From: Verrucomicrobiota bacterium
GTDB lineage: Bacteria; Verrucomicrobiota; Verrucomicrobiia; Opitutales; Opitutaceae
Direction: 5' to 3'
Length of the DNA stretch: 56,935 bases
Assembly: GCA_963205455.1 (NCBI GenBank)
Contig: CAUJJL010000015.1
Location: 1-56,935, forward strand
In this document: positions 18,501 through 27,578 of the stretch, in pieces
Layout of the letters: each line of letters begins with the position of its first letter
How positions within the stretch are numbered: position 1 is the first letter of the stretch
Notes under the pieces: model-generated
Told to the model about the DNA's origin: nothing
Database searches by the model: none
Seen by the model: the letters and a program-made list of their open reading frames with translations, nothing else
Position numbers and translations under genes: made by a program

Positions 18501-19663
18501 AATACCTGTTTGATCGCTACCAGATGCGCGTTGATCCCGCTTACTGGTCGGAGCGGCCGTTCCCGGAGCATCTCCGCCTGCGGGTATGTGTGAGGGACCT
18601 CGACGGCGCGGAACTTGTCGCGAGCCGCAATCTGGATGAGGTGAAGGCTGCGCTTGCCGCGCACGCGCGAAAGGCCTCGGCGGCGGTCGCTCGGGAGGAT
18701 CCTGAGTCCTGGCGTGCAGCGCGGCTGCAATGGGAGAAATCCGAAACCATGGTGTGGGAGTTCGGCGATATTTCCGCTCGTGTGCGGGTCACCGAGCAGG
18801 CTGGGATTCCGGTGTTTGCCTTTCCGGCGCTGGTGAGCGGCGTGACAGGGGTTGCCTTGCGATTGCTCCGCTCCGAGGAGGAAGCCGCCCGGGCGACGCA
18901 AGCCGGAATGGCTCGGCTGTTGGAGCTAAACCTCAGGTACGAACTGGCATGGCTGGAGAAGGAACTGCGCGCCCTGCGTGCGGTGGGGCCACTTGGCGCG
19001 ACGCTCGCGCCCGTGGAGAAGCTCCAGGAGGATGCCCTTGCGTCGATCCGGCGTTGGGTCACCGATCCCATGCGCGTCGCTTTGTTGACGAGGGCCTCCT
19101 TTCAGTCTGCGGCCGAAGGTGCCAAGGCCGATCTGCGTGGGATTGTGCCTCGCCTGACGGACCGTCTAAAAGAAATCCTCGGCTTGCGCCAGGCGCTCCT
19201 GATAGCCCCCAATCCGTATCCAGGTTTGGCCCGGGATCTCGACACGTTGCTGCCTCCAGATTTTGTTTTCAGGACGCCGTATGAACGTCTGGTACATCTG
19301 CCCCGCTATCTGCGGGCCATGCAAATGCGCGCTGAACGTTGGCGGCAGAATCCCGCAAAAGACAATGAACGCGCCGCGAAGCTTGCGCCCTATGCTGCGG
19401 AGGCGGCCAGGCGCGCTTTCGACGATCCGGTTCGATGGCTTGTCGAGGAATATCGCGTCAGTCTCTTTGCCCAGGAACTGGGAACCGCGGAGTCCATTTC
19501 CACGGTAAAACTCGATCGGGCAGTCGCGGGAGATGGTCCCTCTGGCCTGCCGCCCCCTTCAAAGACCAAGTCGGCGTCTCCAATTGCGACGGCGCATTCC
19601 GGTGCATCCAAGAAGCAACCGCTCAAGGATCTCGGTTCGCTTGCCGCCTTGTTTCGACGATAA
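15560..19663 (+). CDS. hrpA: DEAH-box ATP-dependent RNA helicase, HrpA type
   Basis: 1367 residues from GTG 15560, the normal size for HrpA. Helicase motifs are Walker A GETGSGKT (42-49), DEAH (139-142), SAT (171-173) and QRAGRAGR (359-366). After the winged-helix and ratchet region comes the long HrpA C-terminal extension with the DUF3418-type domain. HrpA rescues stalled ribosomes in E. coli and binds structured mRNA. The end is Ser/Ala/Lys-rich (KTKSASPIATAHSGASKK). It stands alone between the divergent membrane gene and the convergent LacI regulator. Confidence 0.95.
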   Translation: MPKPDQKPFAFRVDFPPDLPISARAEEIIATLQKHPVLILAGETGSGKTTQIPKMCLAAGRGQDAMIACTQPRRVAALSVSRRVAAELGVEWGGPVGCKIRFDDHTSRDTVIKFLTDGMLLAEVQSDPMLRAYDTIIVDEAHERSLNIDFLLGHLRTLRFKRPELRIIITSATIDTEAFSEAFDGAPIIHVSGRTYPVDVIYSPLDGLGSDYVEDPEEPDRDAERSARVEALHYVDGAAQAIEKVLTETDSGDILTFLPSERDIRELGEMLEGRGANASARIDVVPLFGRLTNAEQQRVFAPSSRRKVILATNIAETSLTIPGIRFVVDTGMARLSRYSPQARTRRLPIEAVSQSSAGQRAGRAGRVADGVCIRLYSEDDYNARPRFTQPEIQRANLADVILRLKAFGLGDIERFPFINPPSGKAIRSGYALLEELGAMTSDERKPTKSAPEEGSADSLVGGRTLTALGRELARLPVDPTVGRMILQARTEKCLREVLIIAAGLSVQDPRERPLDKQAAADAAHRRFRHPDSDFLTLLAIWNAYHEQFDRLSQSKLRRFCHEHFLSYVRLREWRDIHFQLMDVLGQRSDFSLSSVLDGLPASETSANEALMSYGGAGYRAIHRSVLAGLLGNIAKWDPENRNYKATHDRRVALFPGSVLHRREEPGRRGRDGKPEKKPARVPPWIMSSEIVETSRLYARTCARIDPAWVLDLGLHILKTSHGEPFWNADGGRVMVKQRTRLHGLELDVRAVSYGRIDPAHATEIFIREGLVADTITWPFDFMAHNREIRQRVEDVLTRTRDAGYLNLDEALYRFYARSLESETRAPESGSGDAPRGVSSVAELVDLVRHRRGLEPDFLHVRPEDLRESGELEPDQTAFPEAVPLENRALPLQYAYKPGEANDGVNLEVSSNDAAKLTSAMLDWAVPGHLAAKVEHRLRALPKECRRLFVPLAESVKAVTLGVASLARLRDHASPFDELLAEYLFDRYQMRVDPAYWSERPFPEHLRLRVCVRDLDGAELVASRNLDEVKAALAAHARKASAAVAREDPESWRAARLQWEKSETMVWEFGDISARVRVTEQAGIPVFAFPALVSGVTGVALRLLRSEEEAARATQAGMARLLELNLRYELAWLEKELRALRAVGPLGATLAPVEKLQEDALASIRRWVTDPMRVALLTRASFQSAAEGAKADLRGIVPRLTDRLKEILGLRQALLIAPNPYPGLARDLDTLLPPDFVFRTPYERLVHLPRYLRAMQMRAERWRQNPAKDNERAAKLAPYAAEAARRAFDDPVRWLVEEYRVSLFAQELGTAESISTVKLDRAVAGDGPSGLPPPSKTKSASPIATAHSGASKKQPLKDLGSLAALFRR

Positions 19664-19927
19664 CTTCTGTTTTGGGGCGGACAGGGTTTACGTCTTGGCC
19701 CGGCAACTATTCGCCGATGGGGCAGGGCAGGGCTACTCATGGCCGCGGAATGCTGCGCCGGCGAAAAACTGAGTTTACCGTCACGGTGTGGCACCGACCG
19801 CAATTCCGGTGCCCGAACGCCGATTTTGGATCAGATCCGTTCATGCGTGCTGCAGCACCTTCCCCACGAAGCGAACCTCCTTTCGGAAAAGGTTCTCGTC
19901 TGCGACAAAATTCGTTCCCGAGTCCGG

Positions 19928-21034
19928 CTAGGCCTCCTGCAGGCTGAGCGGACGGGAGGAGTCGATCGAAGGTGGGATTGACGACGTTGATTGGTGGCGA
20001 GGGCTTCGCTGCCGGGGTGCGCTGCGCAGGGTGGGGCCGTCGATCAATCGGGCGGGAATGGTGGTCAGTGAAGGTTGCGTGGGGATGCCGAGTTCGTTGT
20101 GGAGCAACTGTCCGACGACGAGTTCCGCGGCGCGTGCTCCGAGTTCGGCGGTCTGCAAATCCAGTGTGGCACAGTTTCCGTTCGTACGGAGGACATTCAG
20201 GCAGACGAAGCCATGGGTCTTTGGAAGGCGGGCACCGGTGGATTTCATCCAGGTGACGGCTTCTGGAGAATGACCGATGACAACGTCGGGGTTGTACTTC
20301 CTGAACCAGGCTTCGAAGCTGGAGCGGGTGATCTCCTGGAGCCTTAGGGTCGGCACCGCAGAGATGTCCGGCACCGCATTCTGGACGGCAAGGAATGCGC
20401 CTTCCCATCGGTATTGCAGCCGCTCGCTCAAAGGGATCTCCATAAACAGCCCGGGTCGGCGGTAACCGCGCTCGTGCAAATCACGGAGGAGGGCAATCAT
20501 CGAGCGATAGTGGTCGGAGCACACGCAATGCAGCGGGGGATGGTCGATGAAATAGTCGGTGTAGACAGCGGTGTAACGATTCCAGTCGAGCGCAGTCAGG
20601 TCGGGGAAACCGCTGGCCGGCAGAAGGACCACACCCTGGATTCCGCGGGTGTGAAGGATGGTGTCGAGGCGCTTGATGCGCACGCCCTGGGGTCCGACAA
20701 CAAAACGTTCTACATTGAAACCCAACTGGCTCGCGCGTTCCGAGATGCCCGCAAGGAGCGCGGAGTTGTATCGGACTGCGATCCCAGATCGGACGTCCTC
20801 CACCAGTTCCACCGCGGCGAGCACGCCCCGGAATTGCTGGGTGCGCGAGCGGCGCAATTGGGACATGACGGCGCCGGTGAGTGGATTGCGTTCGTACCCT
20901 GCGGCCTTTGCCGCGGCGCGGACGCGCTCTGCCGTGGCTGCCTTGACCCGGAGCGAGCCGCACAAGGCGTCGGATACCGTAGTCCGAGAGAGACCGAGTT
21001 CACGTGCCAGGGATCGCAGGGTGGGGGCGGGCAT
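19928..21034 (-). CDS. LacI-family transcriptional regulator
   Basis: 368 residues from ATG 21034. The N-terminal HTH is TLRSLARELGLSRTTVSDAL (residues 4-23), followed by the hinge region with RVRAAAKAAGYERNP. Residues about 60-340 form the periplasmic-binding-protein fold that senses a small molecule, usually a sugar. The start is 243 nt from the divergent, Tat-exported lyase-like gene, which is therefore the likely target. An alternative ATG at 21061 would add nine residues. The C-terminus ends in a Ser/Pro/Arg-rich tail of about 30 residues not typical for the family. Confidence 0.93.
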   Translation of the reverse strand: MPAPTLRSLARELGLSRTTVSDALCGSLRVKAATAERVRAAAKAAGYERNPLTGAVMSQLRRSRTQQFRGVLAAVELVEDVRSGIAVRYNSALLAGISERASQLGFNVERFVVGPQGVRIKRLDTILHTRGIQGVVLLPASGFPDLTALDWNRYTAVYTDYFIDHPPLHCVCSDHYRSMIALLRDLHERGYRRPGLFMEIPLSERLQYRWEGAFLAVQNAVPDISAVPTLRLQEITRSSFEAWFRKYNPDVVIGHSPEAVTWMKSTGARLPKTHGFVCLNVLRTNGNCATLDLQTAELGARAAELVVGQLLHNELGIPTQPSLTTIPARLIDGPTLRSAPRQRSPRHQSTSSIPPSIDSSRPLSLQEA

Positions 21035-21277
21035 TGTCCTAGAAGCTACCGGAACGGGCATTTTCGTCGAAGAAAAAATGACTGTCAGAATTTTCCGGCA
21101 AGTGGTGAATCGACACGGGTTCACCGAAGTCGGATTCTGCTTGAGGTCGCACCCCCCCATGAAACGAAACGCCTTCATGATGACGAGCGTCACCGATCCA
21201 GGAACGGAATCCGCGCGGCGGCATTGCGGAATTTTTCCTTCGCACCGAGACTTTCAGCAACCAATCCGCCCATCTCC

Positions 21278-24034
21278 ATGAAGTCACTTACTCGTCGCGA
21301 CTTTGTTCGCAAATCCGCACTGGCCACAGCGGCGGCCAGGATTGCCACGGAACTTCAGGCCAGGACCTCCCCGGCCCCACTTGCAGTGGTTGCTCCGCCT
21401 TCGACAATCTCAACTGAAACCGTGGCATTGCGTTGGCTGGAGCGTGGCAGACCCGCTGAATCCTTCGGTACAACTTGGGGAGTCTCTTGGCCCCGAGGGA
21501 AACATGCCCCGGGCGCCACATTTGCAGTGAAGACAAACGAGGGGACTCCCGTGCCCGTGCAGAGCTGGGCCTTGGCGACCTGGCCGGATGGCAGCCTGAA
21601 ATGGACCGCCCATGCCATTGCGGGAAACACGTCGGCCGAAAGCTTCGAACTCGCGCCTGGAGCGCCTGCAATGGGGAGCGGGTCAATTGTCGTGCGAGAC
21701 GCGGGTGATCACCATGAAATCGACACGGGAACCATGAAGGTTCGTGTGTCGAAATCAGGGCGCGTGCTGATTCCTTCCATCACCAGGCAGGGGCGCGAGG
21801 CCTTCAGGGACGGACGACTGGTCGTGCTGAACCAGGGTTCGACTGAATTCTCGGCGAAGGTGGAATCGTTTGACGGCGAGGCGATGGCCGTGACGGTTGA
21901 GCAGGGTGGCCCCGTCAGAGCGGTTGTGAAGATTGAAGGCAGGCATCGTTCCACCGCCGGAGACGGCCGGATCTGGCTGCCGTTTGTAGTGCGGCTGTAT
22001 TTCTACGCCGGAAGTGACGCGATCCGTGTCATGCACACGTTCATTTTTGATGGCGATCAGCACAAGGACTTCATCCGCGGCATTGGCCTGAGGTTCTCGG
22101 TTCCGATCGAAGGGGAGCTGTATGACCGGCACGTGCGCTTTTCAGGTCAGGGAGAAGGTGTATTCGCCGAGGCGATACGAGGAATAACAGGGTTGCGACG
22201 CGATCCGGGCGAGGCCGTTCGCAAGGCTCAGTTTGCCGGCGAGGCCACGCCGCCGCTAGAGACGTGGTCGAAGGCGGTCAGCACCCGGCTGAGCTATATC
22301 GCCGCGTACAATGACTGGACCCTGCATCAGGCAAATGCCGACGGCTTCGACCTGCACAAGCGCACGGGTGAAGGGTGCACCTGGCTGACAGCGGCGCAAG
22401 GGCAGCGTGCGGGCGGACTCGGCTATGTGGGGTCGCCCAAGGGAGGCGTTGCCTTTGGCATCCGGAATTTCTGGCAGAGTCATCCGGCACAACTGGACAT
22501 TCGTGGAGCGACCCGGGAAGCGGCAGAAGTGACCGCGTGGCTCTGGGCTCCGCGGTCGGCTCCAATGGACCTGCGCCCGTATCATGACGGGCTGGGGCAG
22601 GACACCTATGAAAAGCAGTACAACGGCGGCCTTGAGATCACCTACGAGGATTACGAACCCGGATTCGACAATCCGTCCGGGGTGGCGCGGACGAGTGAAC
22701 TGCATCTGTGGATCCTTGAGGCAACGCCGAGTCGGCAGCGCTTTGTTGCTCTGGCTGAATGCCTGCGCAATCCACCGCAGCTGGTGACGACACCTGAGCA
22801 CCTTCACGCCTGCGGAGTTTTTGGCAATCTGTGGGCTCCCGAAGATCGCTCCACGGCGGCCCGTCGGGTGATCGAGGACAGGCTTGCGCTGAATTTTTCC
22901 TATTATCACGGTCAGCGTGAGGATCGCCGCTGGTACGGATTCTGGAATTACGGTGATGTCATGCACACCTACGATGCGGATCGCCACGAATGGCGGTACG
23001 ATGTGGGCGGCTTTGCGTGGGACAACTCCGAACTTTCAACGGATATCTGGCTCTGGCTGTATTACCTGCGAACGGGCCGGGCAGATGTCTTTCGTTTTGC
23101 CGAAGCGATGACGCGGCACACGGGGGAAGTGGACGTCTATCATGTCGGACGATTTGCGCCCCTTGGATCACGTCACAACGTGCTTCACTGGGGCTGCAGC
23201 GCCAAACAGCTCCGCATCAGCACGGCGGTCAACCGCCGGTACTATTACTATCTGACGGGCGACGAGCGTGTCGGGGATCTGATGCGTGAGCAGATTGAGG
23301 CGGGACGGGCGCTCCTGCGGGTTCCACCGGGCCGGAAACTCTCGGTTGCTAAAACTGCGGGAGACCTTGATCGCGGTGCGAGCACCGACGTTACCCGCGT
23401 CGGTGTCAGCGTTGGCACGGATTGGGGTTCGCTTGCGGGGGCGTGGCTCACGGAATGGGAGCGCACCGGCAGCGAGAAGATGAGAGATCGGTTGTTGGCC
23501 AGCATGAGATCGCTCGGTCGACAACCGCATGGATTCTTCAGCACCGGCATGACCCTCAATCTCGAAACCGGAGAATTTTCGATCGCGAATGCCAAGGACA
23601 TCGGGGTTTCCCATCTCAATGCGGTTTTCGGACTTGTCGAGGTGTGTGCGGAGTTGATTCAGCTCCTGGACGAACCGGGGTTCAGGAAGGCCTGGCTTGA
23701 GTATTGTGAACTCTACAATGCCAGCGACGAGGAGCAGGTGCGCCGGTTGGGGAAAAAGCTCACGCGCGGACCGCTGGTTCAGGGACACTCGCGCCTGACG
23801 GCCTATGCTGCAAAGCTTACGGGCGATTCGCGGCTGGCACATCGTGCATGGTCCGAATTTGCGCGGGATCCCGGTGGGCGTCGATTCACGGCGGATGCGG
23901 TGCGAATGATCCGAGGTCCCGAGGTGCTTCGTCCCGTCGAGGAGTTGCCCGGCGTGTCTACGAATGACACCGCTCAATGGGGGCTTGCTGCGATCGAGTG
24001 TCTGGCGCTGCTCGGTGCGCCGCCGGCTGAGTGA
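21278..24034 (+). CDS. Exo-rhamnogalacturonan lyase-like (PcRGLX/YetA) protein, Tat-exported
   Basis: 918 residues. The twin-arginine signal RRDFV (residues 6-10) precedes the hydrophobic segment SALATAAARIA. The N-terminal domain matches the PcRGLX/YetA barrel: RPAESFGTTWGVSWPRGKH, then GTPVPVQSWALATWPDGS and KWTAHAIAG. A middle alpha/alpha toroid-like region and a C-terminal domain follow. Members related to PL26 cleave unsaturated or saturated rhamnogalacturonan chains; the bacterial YetA-like ones are largely uncharacterised. Its open frame extends 288 codons upstream, but that part is antisense to the LacI gene and has no domain. Confidence 0.85.
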   Translation: MKSLTRRDFVRKSALATAAARIATELQARTSPAPLAVVAPPSTISTETVALRWLERGRPAESFGTTWGVSWPRGKHAPGATFAVKTNEGTPVPVQSWALATWPDGSLKWTAHAIAGNTSAESFELAPGAPAMGSGSIVVRDAGDHHEIDTGTMKVRVSKSGRVLIPSITRQGREAFRDGRLVVLNQGSTEFSAKVESFDGEAMAVTVEQGGPVRAVVKIEGRHRSTAGDGRIWLPFVVRLYFYAGSDAIRVMHTFIFDGDQHKDFIRGIGLRFSVPIEGELYDRHVRFSGQGEGVFAEAIRGITGLRRDPGEAVRKAQFAGEATPPLETWSKAVSTRLSYIAAYNDWTLHQANADGFDLHKRTGEGCTWLTAAQGQRAGGLGYVGSPKGGVAFGIRNFWQSHPAQLDIRGATREAAEVTAWLWAPRSAPMDLRPYHDGLGQDTYEKQYNGGLEITYEDYEPGFDNPSGVARTSELHLWILEATPSRQRFVALAECLRNPPQLVTTPEHLHACGVFGNLWAPEDRSTAARRVIEDRLALNFSYYHGQREDRRWYGFWNYGDVMHTYDADRHEWRYDVGGFAWDNSELSTDIWLWLYYLRTGRADVFRFAEAMTRHTGEVDVYHVGRFAPLGSRHNVLHWGCSAKQLRISTAVNRRYYYYLTGDERVGDLMREQIEAGRALLRVPPGRKLSVAKTAGDLDRGASTDVTRVGVSVGTDWGSLAGAWLTEWERTGSEKMRDRLLASMRSLGRQPHGFFSTGMTLNLETGEFSIANAKDIGVSHLNAVFGLVEVCAELIQLLDEPGFRKAWLEYCELYNASDEEQVRRLGKKLTRGPLVQGHSRLTAYAAKLTGDSRLAHRAWSEFARDPGGRRFTADAVRMIRGPEVLRPVEELPGVSTNDTAQWGLAAIECLALLGAPPAE

Positions 24035-24056
24035 TCCGGAGGTCAAGGCTCCCAAC

Positions 24057-24088
24057 AAAAAGACCCGCCTTTGGAGGGCGGGTCTTTT
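24057..24088. terminator. Bidirectional rho-independent terminator
   Basis: A 9-bp stem (agacccgcc/ggcgggtct) with a 7-nt loop, flanked by A4-5 on the left and T4 on the right. It sits 22 nt after the lyase-like gene and 32 nt after the end of the convergent hibernation factor gene. Confidence 0.85.
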
Positions 24089-24120
24089 GCTGGCGGGCGG
24101 CTTCGGGAGCCGACGTGCCA

Positions 24121-24489
24121 CTACGTCTGAAGGGCTGGCGTGACCCGGATGGGCTCGTTTGCGTGACGTCTGGATTTGTAGGATTTGGCACGCTTGCTGA
24201 GCATTCGGTCGAGTTTGTCGACGAGCAGTGAAATTGCTTTGTGGCACTCATCCGACGATACCGAGGCATTCATGTCGGGACCGTGGATTTCAATGTGACC
24301 CTTGGCAGTGAACCGGTTGCTTACGGTCTGCTTGGAGTCGCATTCCAATTCCACCCGGAGTCGGATGATCCGCTCCTGATGGCGAAACAATCGTTCGGAT
24401 TTCTCGCGCACGAACGTCTTCAGGGAAGGCGTAAGTGGGAGGTGGATACCGGACACGATCAGTTCGGGGGCGTTGTTATTGCTATTCAT
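24121..24489 (-). CDS. Ribosome hibernation promoting factor (short HPF/RaiA type)
   Basis: 122 residues from ATG 24489. The fold is that of the HPF/YfiA family: ELIVSGIHLPLTPSLKTFVR, then RIIRLRVELECD, GHIEIHGPDMNASVSSD and the helix DKLDRMLSKRAKSYKSRRH with the basic end that contacts 16S rRNA. These proteins block the decoding site of idle ribosomes. It lacks the long C-terminal dimerisation domain. The AAAGGAA motif lies about 13 nt upstream of the ATG, a long spacing. It ends at the bidirectional terminator next to the lyase-like gene. Confidence 0.88.
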   Translation of the reverse strand: MNSNNNAPELIVSGIHLPLTPSLKTFVREKSERLFRHQERIIRLRVELECDSKQTVSNRFTAKGHIEIHGPDMNASVSSDECHKAISLLVDKLDRMLSKRAKSYKSRRHANEPIRVTPALQT

Positions 24490-24954
24490 GTTTATTATTG
24501 GGTTCCTTTCGGAGGGGTGGCCGTAATGGCCAATGCCGGAGTTCCACATCCGGACATTAACCCCTGCCTGACGGAGAACCTGAATGACAGCGCCGTCGTT
24601 TGGATCGGCGGATCTTCCTGCCTTCGGAAAATCGTTCTTCATAATCAGACGTGCAGAGGATGCTTCCCGTCGAAGGGGTTTGCAACCAACTACGGCACAA
24701 AATTGTCAGATTTGGGTGTCAGCTTAATGTGAGCCAGTCCCCAAAAATTTTCATGGGGAGTATTGACTATGAAGGCAGTTGACCGGCAGACGTATTGCCT
24801 CTTTGGCAGGGCTGCAAAAGAGTCATGCGATGGATTGTGTTGTGCAGCATTTCGTTCTGAAGCGAGGGGGCCGCTGGACTGACGGGCGGGTTCTGCGGGT
24901 GGGGATTGAATGCGGCCGACTCTGCTGTGACTGCCGCCTTCTGGAGGACCGGCA
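24490..24954. other. Intergenic region between the divergent hibernation factor and RluA-type genes
   Basis: About 465 nt. The only coding candidate is a 37-codon plus-strand frame at 24769-24882 (ATG, GGGGAG about 8 nt before it, four cysteines). Nothing else was recognised. Confidence 0.45.
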
Positions 24955-25782
24955 ATGAATGCCATTCCAAACCATCACGCGTATTCCAAGCCAATCGGAC
25001 CGTGGGAGAGAAGGCTTCGACAAGGGGTCGTGCGGCAGATTGCGCCTTGGGAGCTGGCTTCCTGGATCTGCTTTGAAGATGAACGGGTGCTGGTGATCGA
25101 GAAGCCGGGCGATGTGGTGTGCCATCCCTCCAAGGAGGGTCCGTGGTCCAGCCTGGCCGGGGCGGTAAGGGAACATCGCGGTGGGCGCGTTGCCTCTCAT
25201 CTTGTTTTCAGGCTCGACCGTGAGACCAGCGGACTCGTGATCTTTGCAAAGACGGCGGCGATTGCACGGCAACTCCAGATGGCAGTTCAGGAGAGGCGCT
25301 ACGCCAAGGAGTATCTGGTCCTTCTGACTGGAGCCCTGCACGGTGCCGTGACTGTTGATCAACCCCTTGGGCCGGAGGAGGGATGCCCGGTCACCGTCAA
25401 GAGCTGCGTGAGAACTGATGGCAGCGGTCAGCCTGCGATCACCCACTTCAAGCCTCTGGCCGTCGCATCAGGAGGGAGTATTACCCTTGCGAGGGTGCTG
25501 ACGGAAAGCGGACGCAAGCATCAGATCCGCGCGCATGCGCAATGGCTGGGTCACTCCGTAGTCGGTGACAAGATCTACGGACCCGATCCCCGGCTCTTTC
25601 TTGAATTCATCGAGCACGGGTGGACTCCCGCGCTTGAGGAAAGGCTCTGGCTTCCTCGTCAGGCCTTGCATTGCAGTGTGATCGACCTACACGCGGCGGG
25701 GCTGCCGTATCGGTTTGAATCACCCCTGCCCGGGGATTTACGAGCGTTTTGCCGGAGTCGCGGAATCCCGTTGGTTGGGTGA
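24955..25782 (+). CDS. RluA-family pseudouridine synthase
   Basis: 275 residues; converts uridine to pseudouridine in rRNA or tRNA. The catalytic aspartate is D88 in VFRLDRETSGLVIF. An S4 RNA-binding domain is missing, so target specificity (RluA, RluC or RluD) cannot be read. GGAGG lies about 8 nt before ATG 24955, a clear Shine-Dalgarno. It stands alone and ends 76 nt before the convergent sulfatase. Confidence 0.93.
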   Translation: MNAIPNHHAYSKPIGPWERRLRQGVVRQIAPWELASWICFEDERVLVIEKPGDVVCHPSKEGPWSSLAGAVREHRGGRVASHLVFRLDRETSGLVIFAKTAAIARQLQMAVQERRYAKEYLVLLTGALHGAVTVDQPLGPEEGCPVTVKSCVRTDGSGQPAITHFKPLAVASGGSITLARVLTESGRKHQIRAHAQWLGHSVVGDKIYGPDPRLFLEFIEHGWTPALEERLWLPRQALHCSVIDLHAAGLPYRFESPLPGDLRAFCRSRGIPLVG

Positions 25783-25858
25783 CCAGGGCAGACTATGCGA
25801 AGGGCCTCCGCGCGCCTCAACCAGTGCGAAGGTAGATTGTTTCAATTCCGGAGAAACC

Positions 25859-27379
25859 TTAGTTCGCCTTCAGTCGCGGCGTTGATTCTTCCGCAGCCAG
25901 GAAGTCAATTGGCCTGCCTTTGAGGCGCCCTTCCCACTCGCCCTTGCGTTTGCCGAGTGGCAGATTCATCGTTGCGATGTCTTCTTCGCGCAGGGATAGC
26001 TCGACAATCTTGTTACGCGCCTCACCGGTGTCCCCGAAGCGTCGCATCAGTTCGTGGGTCTTTTTGTGCAACTGCGAGCGGACTTGTGCAGCATCCGGTG
26101 AATCAAAAATGTTGTGAGTTTCCCAGGGGTCTGCCTGTCGATCATAGAGCACGTCAAAAGTCCGGCGTCCATCGGGGATATTTGAGTCGGTTGGCTCATG
26201 GAGGGATTCCGAATACGTATATTGTCGCGTATAGACGCCTCGCCAGTTCATGCGAATCTCGAACAAGGGAAGCGCGTCAACTCCGTCGTCCTTTCCGGCA
26301 AAGATGGCCTCCGATGCGTTCCGTCCCTGGCAGGTTTCCGGAATCTTAAGGTCGAGCATCCCAAGAAGAGTCGGCATCAAGTCGAGGCTGCCGACGAGCA
26401 ATTCACTGACTCCAGGTTTCAGGCGCGCGGGCCAGCGTATGATCAGCGGCACGCGTGTTGAGCCGGATTCCGCACGACGCTTGTTCATCTGCCAATTGTA
26501 GCTCCGCAGCAGATCGCCGTGATCCGCTGTGAAGACAACGATGGTGTTGTCCTTGAGCCCGTGTTCATCGAGCTTGCTCATCAGCATGCCGAAGGAGCGA
26601 TCGATGCTGGTGATCATTGCCATGTGGCCCTGATAGATCCGTCTTGTCAGTGCATTGTCAGCCACGGTTGGTCGCAGCGTGAGACTTGCGGGATCATAAA
26701 GTGCCATGAGATCGCTTGGCGCATTGTAACCTCCATTCGCCCCCGGCCAGTTGTGAGGTGGATGCCAAGATATGAAGAGGGCAAATGACTCTTGTGCATG
26801 TCGGTCGATGAACTCCATCGCCTGCCGGGCCTGTGCATAAGGTTCCCAGTCGCCGTAGCGTTTCCGTGTCTTGCCGTCCTGATCCCAATAGTGGGCATTT
26901 GCCGCATCGAAGGTCAGGGTGCAATTGTTGCTCAGAAACTCGTTGTCAAAACCATACCGGTAGGGACCCGGCGGGATGCCACGGTTCCTGTTTCCTCCGT
27001 AGAGGTGCCATTTTCCGTAGTACCCCATATGGTAACCTGAATCGCGCAATACTTCGCCGAGGTACTTGCCGTGTCCGGGAAGGAGTTCGATATCGTTGTC
27101 GAACGCTCCACAATGGAGGGGATGCTGGCCGCTCATCAGCATGGCGCGATAGGGCGTGCATAGAGGCGAATTCGAGATGCAATGCTCGAATCGTACCGCC
27201 TCGCCCGCAAAGCGATCAAGATTCGGCGTCTTTACATCCTTGTTGCCATAGCACCCGAGCATGTCCGCGGAATGCTGGTCATCGATGATGAATATCACGT
27301 TCGGACGTACAGGGGCCGCGGTTATGAAAGAGGCTGCCATCAGGAGCCCTCCCGCAACCTTCATAGCAAAGAGCAACAT
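25859..27379 (-). CDS. Exported type I sulfatase
   Basis: 506 residues from ATG 27379, with a signal peptide (residues about 1-22; a start at M6, 27364, is also possible). The formylglycine site is CTPYR at 74-78, so the cysteine must be oxidised by a maturase. The metal-binding residues include D33 and D34 (FIIDDQHS). The later phosphatase-fold metal residues appear in VVFTADHGD. The substrate is probably a sulfated polysaccharide or similar, but cannot be read. No maturase gene is in this window. It is the first of a block of exported proteins on minus. Confidence 0.93.
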   Translation of the reverse strand: MLLFAMKVAGGLLMAASFITAAPVRPNVIFIIDDQHSADMLGCYGNKDVKTPNLDRFAGEAVRFEHCISNSPLCTPYRAMLMSGQHPLHCGAFDNDIELLPGHGKYLGEVLRDSGYHMGYYGKWHLYGGNRNRGIPPGPYRYGFDNEFLSNNCTLTFDAANAHYWDQDGKTRKRYGDWEPYAQARQAMEFIDRHAQESFALFISWHPPHNWPGANGGYNAPSDLMALYDPASLTLRPTVADNALTRRIYQGHMAMITSIDRSFGMLMSKLDEHGLKDNTIVVFTADHGDLLRSYNWQMNKRRAESGSTRVPLIIRWPARLKPGVSELLVGSLDLMPTLLGMLDLKIPETCQGRNASEAIFAGKDDGVDALPLFEIRMNWRGVYTRQYTYSESLHEPTDSNIPDGRRTFDVLYDRQADPWETHNIFDSPDAAQVRSQLHKKTHELMRRFGDTGEARNKIVELSLREEDIATMNLPLGKRKGEWEGRLKGRPIDFLAAEESTPRLKAN

Positions 27380-27578
27380 TGAGTGAGTCAGGTGAAATGC
27401 CGAAGGGGAGGTGGGCCAAGTTCTCATCTCACGGGATGATTCATGCACAAATGCCTTCCTCAACAACAAAGACCCTTCCGCATCGGGCTCTCGCGTCAGC
27501 ACAATACGATCCCGATGTTCGGCAAAACTTATCCAAGGTCGGTTGCGGAGCAGCAGGCGTCACCTGAGCTGCATCCGC

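Noticed and set aside
20414..21277. 288 codons open upstream of the Tat lyase-like gene, in frame
   Set aside because: Antisense to the LacI gene, no domain, and the Tat signal starts at 21278.
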